DNA of 64,000 bases from Mesocentrotus franciscanus (taxonomy: Eukaryota; Echinodermata; Echinoidea; Camarodonta; Strongylocentrotidae): assembly GCA_037976565.1 (NCBI GenBank), contig CP137683.1:7852321-7916320 (forward strand), in the 5' to 3' direction. The translations under genes were made by a program, and so were the position numbers. Of the stretch, positions 46,800 through 58,408 are shown in pieces (positions within the stretch are counted from its first letter, which is position 1; the number at the start of each line of letters is the position of its first letter). Below the pieces are notes generated by a model. That model did no database searches. It was not told the DNA's origin and worked only from the letters and a program-made list of their open reading frames with translations.

Positions 46800-48494
46800 C
46801 TTCTCTCCGGTAGCCTAACATTAGAAAAAGGTGTCTTTTATTGTCATTCAAATAGCATTGTAGAGACGATGAACAAATAAGAATAATTATACATCGTCAT
46901 TAATAATATTGTGAGAATGTTTACTTCGATCTATCTCTGCTCTCTGCGAACAGTGGAGTCAACCGAATGGAATCAACTGTAAAAAGGATTATCATGAGTC
47001 CCAAAAGAGTAAATTGCTACTCCATGACTTGTCATGGTTGTATTAAGAGCATCAATGGCAAGTAATTGTTGCTAAAATTTAACAACAGTTATTGCTAAGA
47101 TTGCTTTTTCCTACGAATTACCACGGGACATAAAGCTCGATAAATCTATGATCGACAAAAATGATATTGACTTGAAAACATTCAGAAAACATTGAAAATA
47201 GAATGAATGAGATATGAATGTGATCATGGTAGCCGAGGATGACGAACTTGACTTTGACAAAAATTGGATGTGAAATGATGAAATTGATTGGACAAAGTAA
47301 AACAAATAAATGACCAAAGACAAAATTGAATTTGAGATGTGCAAGATTAGGAAGCTTCGGGACGAAATTGAATGAAAAAGTATGAAATTGATTGATTGAG
47401 TGTTAAAGTGGACGGGAAAACCTGTATAATGTATGCATCGTCGTTAATTGTTAGAATATTGACTTTTCTCTCCCTCTTTGCTAAATCCTCCGAACACAAG
47501 TTGGGAGCATTTTCTTTTTCAAAATGATTTCCCTTCATTATGAAGGTTGAAGAGAATGTTGATTATTGGTTGAAAACAACATCGAAAAGTGAAATATCAG
47601 CTTCCGAATATCCAAATAACATTATAGAGCACTGTGGTATACTGATGAGGATTTTTTTCCTTCTCCATTAAAGTTTCGGACCCTCCGACAGGCCTTTTAA
47701 TTGAAAATCAATTTCTGAATAACATATTTTTGAATACATGTAAAAATGAATATCATATAATACTTCAGAATAAGATATACATAACGAATGTCAACCATAA
47801 TGACTGAAAATGATATGGGAAATTCAATATAATAATACTAAACGATCAAAATCCTCTCAAAATTTATCCATTTTTTTATCGAATTTGTCAGTTTTGTTAG
47901 CAAGTATACTAACTTGCCTCATTGATGAGAATTCTTGACTCTCATACAAAAGGTTCGTTTCTTGCTCAGTGCTACTGCTAACACCCTTGGGCAAGGTGTT
48001 TTGCACTTTTGCCGACATATTCCCTCTCGACCCAGGTGTACCTGGCAACGATGAGATAAGAGAAAAGCAGTATTAATAATGATGTAGCTATACCCTATAG
48101 GTAAAGTAGACCAATTTTCACAGTCATGTGATCAAAATTCTCATACTTGTTCTGCTTATTTTGCAAAGCAAGTCGGGAACAATAATAGCGACCGATATAT
48201 CAACCGCTATGAATTTTCCCCTTCCTTATCGACTTTATCGTGACCTCAAATGGCTCAGATTAAATTGCCATTAAACATTTTATATTTTCAATTACAGATA
48301 ATTATGTTTTATTTATAAAATCCAAATTGGTAACGGCCATGGTGGTCATGTCATGATAACGGCCATGATGGTCACATCCATCACCGTCCATTCACCACCA
48401 ACTTTATGACAAAACCAGCAGATTCTGCTAGCTGAGGATACTAGATGACAAGCACGTATCATTTGATATTGTTTGTTATTCTGCATGTTTTGTA
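46800..48494. other. No clear gene; possible LINE ORF1-like piece on minus strand
   Basis: 45480-45740 and 46850-47130 are diverged copies of each other ('gagacgatgaacaaa..aagaataat..acatcgtc.ttaat'). On the minus strand 47857-48048 reads VSILANKTDKFDKKMDKF, a coiled-coil-like stretch that might come from a LINE ORF1, but this is weak. Confidence 0.35.
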
Positions 48495-48735
48495 TTTTGG
48501 ATTGATAATAGCGCTCATATCTGTCAGACTTGACACTCCTGGCGCTCCGCAATAATATTGTTCGCCGGCTTTAACATAGCTGCCATTACGGCGCTCTAGC
48601 ATTTCAAGGAATTTATTCCTGCCAGGTACCCGTTTACATCACCTGGGTCGAGTGTGGAAAATGTAGATTAATGTCTTGCCAAAAGACATTAGTGCCGCGG
48701 CGGGACTCGAACCGCGGATCTTGTGATCCACAGCT
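48495..48735 (-). mobile_element. tRNA-derived SINE
   Basis: On the minus strand: a T-arm/B-box-like CGCGGTTCGAGTCCCGCC, then 'ggcaagacattaatctacattttccacactcgacccaggtg' and 'aatgctagagcgcc'. Partial relatives at 1-40, 10730-10900, 39225-39420 and 59370-59410. Confidence 0.65.
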
Positions 48736-48849
48736 AATAATATTATGCTTGGATTGCCGTATACGGTACAAGTAAAATGTGTTTCCACCCCATGCCCTCC
48801 CCACTCCGGGTCGAAGGGACCGCATTCGTGTTCCCAAAATCTCCGGTAA

Positions 48850-49260
48850 AGGGGTACTTTTCGCGTGACAAAGTCCGGCCCGAGAATTGTAAAAAAGGGG
48901 GTGTATTTGACTTTTCACCCGGAGATTTCTTTAAAAAGGGGTGTTTTTTTTTTTCTCTCTCTTTGGATTCCTGAGAAATTTAAAAAGGGGGTTATAAAAT
49001 ATTTAAAAGGGTTTTTTTCCCCCTCTCTCTTTGGACTCCTAAGGAATTTTTAAAGGGGGTTATAAAATATCTTGAATATCATAGACAGGGGGGTACATTG
49101 AGCAGTGTTCCGGATTTACAGGGGGGTCTCCAAGGCAGGAAAAGCTCGCGAAAGGGGGGTTCAGAAATATTGGCAGTCCTGAGTTAAGGGGGTGTTTTCA
49201 AAGGGAGGGAACAAGCATACGCGTACCCTAAATAACACTGAGTGGGGGGTTCCACTCAAA
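48850..49260. repeat. Degenerate AAAAAGGGGG repeat
   Basis: Repeated 'aaaaagggggttataaaatat' and 'ctctctttggactcct' units; noncoding. A similar style of repeat lies within 23606-24036. Confidence 0.6.
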
Positions 49261-49928
49261 GTGCGTATCCTGTAAAAGACATCAACTCCTTTCGGATTAC
49301 AAAATGACTTATCCATCACATTTTCTGATCATTTCTTTTCTGTGTGTGGCATAACATCATACATCATATTATGTTTAATCAAGAAAAAGCGTTTCAATGG
49401 ATAGATTTATGGTGGGTAACAAACTTTGTAATATAATGAGTTTTTATAACCCCATACCCTGTTATTATTTTGTTTATGTTTCGTTGCGCTTTCCATATGC
49501 ATGTGTGTCATCTCCAACATTCAAATGTATAATAAACAAGTTTATAACTTAAAACTCTTAATGAAAATTATATCAATTGAAACGTCTTTATCAGATGATA
49601 CATATTCGGTCAAAAAATTACAAAATCGTGTTTTTTGCCATTCTCTTCAAATTTTGATCCAAAAATAACATTTTTAGTAAAAACACAAGATGCATGTGGC
49701 ATCCGCCCGTATCTTATTCTTTAGTACTTTTACAAGAGTTTTCAGCATAGATGCCATGCATTACCCCCAAATGCCATTGAATCTTTTTCTAGAGCCTTTT
49801 TTGTGGCTGGTCTACTATCATGGATGTCTTCAGGAAATCGTGTTATATATAACTATATATAATAATCGCTATTATTATGATAATAGTTTACAAATATATT
49901 TTTGTTCTTTTTCTGTTTCATGTCAAAG
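49261..49928. other. Upstream of the first recognised ABCG exon; start codon not found
   Basis: AT-rich. An open frame with an ATG at 49690 runs into the exon at 49929, but its peptide is not conserved-looking, and CATGTCAAAG is a plausible acceptor at 49928. The true first exon is probably further upstream. Confidence 0.4.
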
Positions 49929-50221
49929 GCACTCCAATGGAAAGAATAGTCTTCCCGGAACAACCGGCACAAACGGCACAAACGGCACAAACGGCACAAA
50001 CGGCACAAACGGCACAAAAATTAATGGAACCCATTACGGAGCAGCGAACGTCAAAGGAGACAAATATTACGAGTTCCCTCCTGTACTCTTGTCATGGGAA
50101 GATGTTGTGGTGAAGGGAGCAGCGAAAACAGAGAAGAAGAGTTGGCTTGGGAAGAGGAAGAAGAAAGGAGACCCGGAGCTTGGAAAGAGAGTGATGGAGA
50201 CGAAGGACATACTTCGGAACG
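49929..50221 (+). CDS. ABCG exon A: cytosolic N-terminal region
   Basis: Acceptor CATGTCAAAG, donor AACG|GTGGGT. It encodes [13 protein letters not shown], a GTN tandem repeat, then [20 protein letters not shown] and [10 protein letters not shown], the usual strand before the nucleotide-binding domain. Exit phase 1. Confidence 0.85.
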
Positions 50222-53200
50222 GTGGGTTAGAAATATATAAATATATGAATATATAAATGTATAAAAAAAAATTAATGACAAATGACATAGATATAAACAT
50301 ATAGGATGAAGGCAAGTATACATAAAAAGATAACATTTTTCATAATGACATAGTCGTGAACGTATTGCCTAATTGTACATATTTTCAGTAAGAGAAAAGA
50401 TTGTTACTAATTCGATTTAATTCGTGTCGTGGTATACGAAGATAATCACTAGATGAATTTACTCCCAAGCAATTCAGTTGGATTAGCGTCATCTATGATC
50501 TTGTAGTAATGTTTTTGTTGTGCTTATTATAATGTATTGCTTATTGATTACTCTCCATGTTGTTGCTATAACTTACTTGTATCTCCACCTCACTTCTTGG
50601 CTTGTTCTCTCGCCACTTCTCTCGGCACTTCATTAACCCAATGCCCCCCTCCCCCCATTATCCGCACCACGCAACTGTCCTCTGTATTAAACCCACACTA
50701 CCCCCACTGGCTTACATCGGCTCATAATTATATAGGGTCATCACTGCGGTCGGATGGTCGCGTTACCCGACCTTTTGTGAAAACATATGCCCTTTTACTC
50801 ACGAAATGTCATGGTAGTGTTTGTGAAATAAACCCTTCTCATCTACAAATGGCCTTTTCCAATTTACCCCCGACACTTTTTGGAAACCCTAAGACAAATC
50901 TACGAAAAGTCGCATCTTCACAAGATCATCCGCTTTCGTTTCACGAACGGTCGTGTAACGTACGCGACTCCCCGACCAGAAGCGATAACCGGATAGTAGG
51001 CCTATTATATTCCTCTTGAGTTGGCTGTTGGCCTGTGGCCTTGCGTGCTTACCTTTCTTTTTTGAAGAGCAATCAAGACGAACTCGTCTTTCATTTGACA
51101 TTATAGATCAAGCTTAACCTTATTACTGAATCATAAGTACATGTATTATTGAACCCCTTGCCCGCAAGATAATGTTACTTTATATCCTTTCTTCACAGTT
51201 ACTGGTATCGCAGAGCCGGGTACTTTAACAGCCATTATGGGCGCTAGGTAAGAAACACTTTTAAGAGCTTTTTAAAGGGAAATCCAACCACTTCTACTGT
51301 TAAGGAAATCGTGGGTCCATAACTGGATACATACCATATGCTATTAATTCTGATTAAACTGATAATTTAACTGCGAGATGAAGGGGGAAATGCCCCACCA
51401 TTCTAGGCAGGTAAAACAAGAAATGGCCCTCGCGAACGCGACTGCCCTACTCCATTTTATTCGCCAAACTTTAGTTTCTTGATAAACCAGTAAACCTGAA
51501 AAGTTCGTAGGCATATTAAGGCTGCCTTGAATTTTTGCATCCAGAATAAACTCAGAATAAACGTTTAAATTGATAGCATGGATATTATTTTGGTCGGCCT
51601 CCGCCCATTTAAAATAATTAAAATTATTATACAAATTCCGCTTCCAACATGGGGTTCTTTATTTTCACATATTTTCAAAAACAAGTTTGACAAATGCAAT
51701 CTTATACATCAGCAGTTAGAATCACGACATACAATGAGTAGACAATGGGTAAACAGAAATTTAGGGCAGAAAAACAAGAATTAAACAGAATTTATGCATT
51801 TGCCTGCATGCATTTAGTGATTTTCATCATTTTACTCCTGCAGTGGCGCGGGAAAGACGACTTTGCTGAACACGCTCAATCTACGCAGTCGTGAAGGGCT
51901 GGTGGTTTCTGGTAGTATCCTGGTCAATGGCTGCCCCATTGGTCATCAAATGGCCCGTCTGTCTGCATATTGCCAGCAAGATGACCTCTTCCTTAGCAAC
52001 CTCACTGTCAGAGAGCATCTATTGTTTCAGGTAGGTTCTGATCACTTGTTTAACCCCTCTAATAACATTTTACAAGAGTTAATCTTCAATGTTATAGCGC
52101 TTTGTTCGAATGTTGATATGGGGTAAGAATCTTCCATTGGAATCAATCTAGTTCAAGTTCAAATTCAAGTTTTATTTTAATTCAAATTCATAAAAAACTC
52201 ATTTTATGAAAGTATGAAATACAGATTATATACAATATAGAAAACAGAGAACACACACAAAATGGAAACATGTTTACAAATATACCAGAATTATAAAAAG
52301 TTAATCAATAGAAATGAATTGGGGAAACTGCAAGTAAAACCGTTAGGTTCTGTTGAGGCAGTCCCTGTTATTAAAAGATGCATACAAGCTCCAACAATTG
52401 CCTATAAAAGATATAACAATAACATAACTTAAATTAATAAACTTGAATTAACATTAAAGTAATGCTTCTGGTAGTATCTTGGTCAACGGCTGTGCTAGTG
52501 GACATCAGATGGCCCGTCCCTCATCATAATTATAATGTCCCGGAAGATGACCACTTTTGAGCCCACCGCTCATTAAACGATCTTTTCTGCAATCCTATTT
52601 GAAGAAATAGCCGTAAATTCTAAAAGCATACATGTAGGCTTGTGTTGGATACGCGATAAAAACAACGATATTTCTTGTCAATTAATATATGTATTTTTGT
52701 TATGTCTTCTAGGCACGGGTGAGGATGGATCGTGAAATACCAATGGAAGCAAGGGTACGTCGTGTACATGAGGTCATCCGTGCAGTAAGTATTACCCACT
52801 TGCGGATTTTTTTTTGGGGGGGGGGGGATAGTGGGTACAGCTGGCCCGAGCCCCTTTTTCATTTTCCGTCAAATAAAAAGAATATACAATGAGAAAAAAG
52901 TAACAAAAAATATCAACATTAAAAATGTTATACATGATATACAGTTTACATAAGGAAGAAAAATCACATGGCATTAAATTGAAAAAGAAAAAAACACAAA
53001 AACCCCATAAACATTAAAGGGATCGTTTAACAGTGTTAAATCTGAGATACACGGCCCTACATGTTATTAGTGTCTGTGATATGGTGTAATAATGAAGCCC
53101 TAAAAATATTGCGCTTCAAAATGATCAAGAAGTGCCTCAAAAAAGTAAAAATCTTTGATTGACCGGTTTTACCATACTCGTTTTCCCTAATAGACTATAG

Positions 53201-55397
53201 TGTTATGAAAACCATCAGGCGAACGGTTTTCAAAATTTGTAATTCCAATCATAAATATCTTGATAATCAGACAGGCGATCAGCTTGTAAAAGTCATGGGG
53301 TTCCTGACTGACCTAAAGGTTTATGATTATCATTGCATCATGAGCTAAATCCAGAATTTTGTTTCAGAATCTGAGACAAAGTTACCGGATCCCTTTAAGA
53401 ACGAAATAAACAAAAAAACAGAGAAATAGACTGCTGGATAGCCCATTTTCAGCTGCAGTTGCATAGTGCAGCTGGTCTTCCATGGAGACCAGAGAGAAAC
53501 AAGAAGAAGAAGAAGGGGGGGGACAAAATTCAACACAAGACAAAACAAAACAAAACAAAACAAGAAGAATAATGCTACTTAAAGAAAAGTAAAATATTTA
53601 AAGGTCTATACGGTATTAATTAAATGAGTCGTGAAAGAGATCGTTTAAATAAGAACAGAGATGACTGTGTTGTACAACACATGGTCCTTCAACAACTGCT
53701 CCACGGTCAATACTAACCAAAGTTTTAACTTCAAACCTTGATCCTAAACTAAACCTGTCCTTAACCCTAAGTCTAAGCCTAAGCCTAAGCCTAAGCCTAA
53801 GCCTAAGCCTAAGCCTAAGCCTAACCCTAAGCCTAACCCTAACTCTAAACCTACCCATAACCCTAAGCCTAGGTTAAAACCAATTTGCAACCCTAATCCC
53901 GCAGCCCGTATCTTTGATGAAAAGTCATGAGTAATTGTCATCCGAGCAAAGGTCTGAGCACCAATTACAGCAGTCAGGATATCTTCTTTTTTTTTTACAA
54001 ATCTCGAGAGATTAAAACACTTTCTCCTTTTCTCTCCCCCGTATAGAATATTTCACATTCTTGTTTCTTTGTTTAAAATGCCATTTTAATCTTCTCTTCC
54101 TTGTACAGCTTGGTCTGAGCAAGTGTTCGGATACCGTGATAGGAAACCCTGATCGAGGAATCAAAGGCTGTTCAGGCGGTGAACGAAAGCGGCTCTCATT
54201 CGCTTCAGAGGTATATATTGAATCACTAAATAAAGAGTCATTTCGAGAAAGGAGAAAGATTAATTCCACGTCCCGAACAAACATGAAAATATTCATTTAG
54301 GTGTTGATGTTTAGATAAAGCGAATAATAATAATAATAATAATAGCTAGTTCTTATATAGCGCTTTTCAGGACCGAAGGCCCTCTCAAAGAATATGAACC
54401 AGTATACGATTAGGTAGACCTACGTATAATTTAAAGAAAGAATTTGTTACCCATATTAATGGGTAAGAAATGTTACCCATATTAAAATCTAACTACAGAT
54501 TTATTGATAAATACACCGTTGCTCATGAAGTTAGAATAATTTGTTCTCACCTATTTTCATAAAGTGATTGTGATAAAATGGTTAATTCTTGTTAGATAGA
54601 GTTTTTATATCTTATCAGAACTTATTGAACAATCTAAAGAGTCATAGAGATAAATCAAAAAAGTCTTGGAAAGATATAAACTTGATCTATTAAGAATAAA
54701 CCATATTATCACAATCATTACATAAAAATAGGTAAGGAATTATTCCAAATTTATGGGCGACAGTGTATTATGTATAGTATAAGGTTTTGTTTGCAACCGC
54801 TTATGTATGATTTGATACTTTGACCAACGTAAATGTTTATTTGATTAAATTGATGTACGATATGAATGTTTGGTTATGTTGATCATGGTACAGAATGGTT
54901 ATAATTTTGTGACCAACTCTTTCAAACATAAAAGCTTCGAAGTGTGACATTCATCCTCCCACCAGCGAATTAGCTGACGGTACATAAATATTGTAGGTGT
55001 ATTGAAGAAGCTTGCGTTATCTATGTTTTGATATAGAATATCGAGTACTTTCGATTCCCCCAATGCTTTGGGATATAGGCCCTACCGACAAAAACTCTAT
55101 TTTGACTCGTACCTTAATTATTTGATTTCATCTTGCAGGTTTTGACGAACCCCTCGCTCATGTTCTGTGACGAGCCGACGTCGGGACTAGATTCGTACAT
55201 GGCCCAAAACGTGGTCGAAACCCTGCGCGATCTCGCAGCCGAGGGTCGAACCATCCTGTCCACCATCCACCAGCCGTCTTCCGAGGTCTTCGCCATGTTC
55301 GACAGGTCAGTGGCTGAGGCAAAGAGAGAGAGAGAGTGGGAGAGAGAGAGAGAGGGGGGAGAGTGAGTGAGAAAGAGACAGAAAGAGAGTGAGAGAT

Positions 55398-55433
<36 letters not shown>

Positions 55434-58216
55434 TAGGGAGAAGAAAAGAGGAGGGGTATGGTCGTCTCTTGACTTGGCGATTTTTGTTAATTTGTGTTTT
55501 AAACATTATCGCAAATGAAAACACATTATGTAGATATATGTTATTTAAATAAAAAAAAAATTGTTTTGAAATTATTTAAAGGTACTTGGCGAAGATGACA
55601 AATGGAAAGGGAAATAAATAGACAACAATTTGTTGAAAACGATTATAATGTACAATATGAAAACGTCAAGAGTGATGAATGTTTTTATCGTGAACTTATA
55701 GATATTTAATCGTATCATTATTTTATATCGGAATCTTAGGCGTTCTCGAACTTAAAATATTTCTTTAAACTTTTTTGTTTATGTTTCTGTAAACATTCTT
55801 GATTATGGTCCACCTCAGAGGAATGGAATAGATATTTCTTGATGTTCAATTCCTTTCCATTGCCAGAATTCTGTTGATAGCAGAGGGTCGAACAGCTTTC
55901 ATCGGAACAACGAAGGAAGCTATTGACTTCTTCTCCAGGTAAGTGGATGAGTGTAAAAAAGAAACAATGCTGAAACATCACAACTTGCATACAATAACTC
56001 TAGGCCCCATCTTATGAAGAGTTGAGATTATCAAAGATCTCTATCAAGCAGTTTTTAAAAACCTTATAAAAAAAGATAATGAGACAGGGACGTCGCTATA
56101 ATGATGCCCATGCACGGTTTTTTCTGCATCCTATTTTGTTGTTGAAACATATGGGGACTGTATTTAATTCATTAGCTAATCACACGTCACAATCTTAATA
56201 ACTTTGATGTTTTAGTAAATAGGTTACTAGTTACTAGGTGGATGAGATACGAGAGAAGGAGGCCATCTTCAGTGACGGGGAGGGTGGGTGTACCACTTTA
56301 CAATCTAATCTTTTCTCATTGCCCCCCCTCCATTAATTTCCTTTCTTTCTTTGTTAAACCAATGCCCTCCAACATATAGCTACACCATTCCCATCGTTTC
56401 TTCAACAACAAAATCACTTTCTTCTCCAAATCATCGTAGTCATATTGATATGTTTTTCTTTGACTTTAGATTGGGTTATGTGTGTCCGAAGAATTACAAT
56501 CCGGCTGATTTCTTCATTCAAACGCTAGCCATTGTACCAGGCGAGGAGGACGACTGCAAGGAAAAAGTTGAGGTAAATTAAGAGAATTTTCAATTGGCAT
56601 CATCAAAATAGGGGTATTTTTTTTATCTGTTTAGCGTAGCCGGCTTTCCCAGATTTCATGTAGTTGCTAGATTTGATGACGCCACAGGCAGCTTCGGTAA
56701 AAAGGCCGTGGATGGATGTTTTAGGAGATTATCTATGGTGTTAATAAGGTTTTATTGAGTTTTGATCGAGTTTCATTTTTTTGTTAGCAAAATGTGATTT
56801 TCCGTTAAATCCACATATTAATCATCTTAACTCTTCAAATCTTTATTTTTGCAGGCCATCACAGAGGCGTACGATGTCTCTGAAAACTGCAAGAAGATCC
56901 GTGTGAAGATTCCACCCACAATGAGTCACGCGGTAAGAAGAGAGAAATAATGTTGAGGTTGCATAAATAGTTAAGTAAACACTTTTGGGGACATCGGAGA
57001 AAGACAGATGTATCTTCTAGATGATAATGTGTACAAAATGCCGTGCATGAAAAATATAAAACGATATCGAACAAGATGTACTGATATAAATTCTTCTCCC
57101 TCTCCTTTTCCAATTTTTTATTCCGCTATTGGATTTAGAAAGGACGTATTTCTAGTCTTTCCCAGGTGAATCATGAACGGCATAGTCACTAGTTTTTCAG
57201 TCTCATCAGTGCCTATGATGAAGCAATTAGATATTGGCGCTCTACACGTTCCTGGTTAATCCTGGAGTGGATTTGATTTGAAAGTCAACTCTAATAATGA
57301 AACCAAACTTGCGACCCGACCCATATCGACGCGCCTAATCTTGCATAATCTGCCTCCTAAGTATTCCAATTATCAAACATATTATAGTAGACCTGTAATA
57401 AAGATAAACATATTTGAAAATAATTGAACGTCAAGAACTCTGTGAGTAACCTTGCGTGATCGTCGCTATTATTCCGCAATGTAAAATAATCGTAAAATTA
57501 ATCCCTTATTTTATGTTTTGTTCATTTCTATATCTTTAGCTTCAAGCTCTTGATGGCGAGGGGGAAAATTCACCGTAAGTAATCAAGATAAATAAAAATG
57601 ATTCATGCAACTCGCAACGTTATATTCCGCTATATGAATAACAATTTATTTAGATTTTATTGAGAAAATAGTGGTTTTGATATTGCTATGATTATTTCAC
57701 TATGTATTTATTTGATTATATACATTTACTTCTAGGTCGAGCGTACTCGCACTGATTTGACAAGCTGTATCCATTCAGTTCTATTCTCCATGATCTTTGG
57801 GAGAGCTTTTTTTCTACATTTAGTCATTCTCTAAACTTTATAAAATAGCACAATCAAGAACGATTTGTCAGGTAAAAGCTGATGATTGAGTCTTAAAAAT
57901 TGCAACCATAATGCAATCTCAATGATTATCCCTATATGAATATATTGATTGATTGTGTTTGGTGAAAGGTACAAGGCATCATGGTGGCAGCAATTTCGGG
58001 CGTGTTCTTGGCGAGCGTTCCAGAGCAATCGAAGGGAACCGCTTATGACTACTGTGCGTTTCACACAGACTGTGGTAAGTCTTCTTCTTCTTCTTCTACA
58101 ACTTCTGTATCTCCTTCTTTTTCTTCTTCTTCTGCTTTTACTGTTATTGTTGTTGTTCTTTTTTCTCTTCTTCTTCTCCTGTTCCTCCCTTCTTCTTCTT
58201 CTTTTTCTTCTTCTAT

Positions 58217-58255
<39 letters not shown>

Positions 58256-58345
58256 AACTTCACCATCTTGTTCCTTTTTCTTCTTCTTTTATTGTTGTTG
58301 TTGTTCTTTTTCTTCTTTTCCTCCACCTTCTTCTTATTCTTATTT

Positions 58346-58408
<63 letters not shown>

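Noticed and set aside
47857..48048. Minus-strand peptide with coiled-coil-like end
   Set aside because: Might be a LINE ORF1 piece but the match is too weak to annotate as a gene.
49877..50113. Alternative frame with (Ala-Gln-Thr)n starting at an ATG
   Set aside because: It reads through the 9-bp repeat in the wrong frame and ends in a stop; the frame leading into VLLSWEDV continues across splice sites.
50537..51019. 160-codon plus-strand frame in an ABCG intron
   Set aside because: No recognisable domain, irregular composition, no splice signals fitting either neighbour exon.
54301..54440. ATA/ATT run and 'tatatagcgcttttcaggaccgaagg' as a possible exon
   Set aside because: This is the common 3' tail of dispersed LINE/SINE repeats, not coding.
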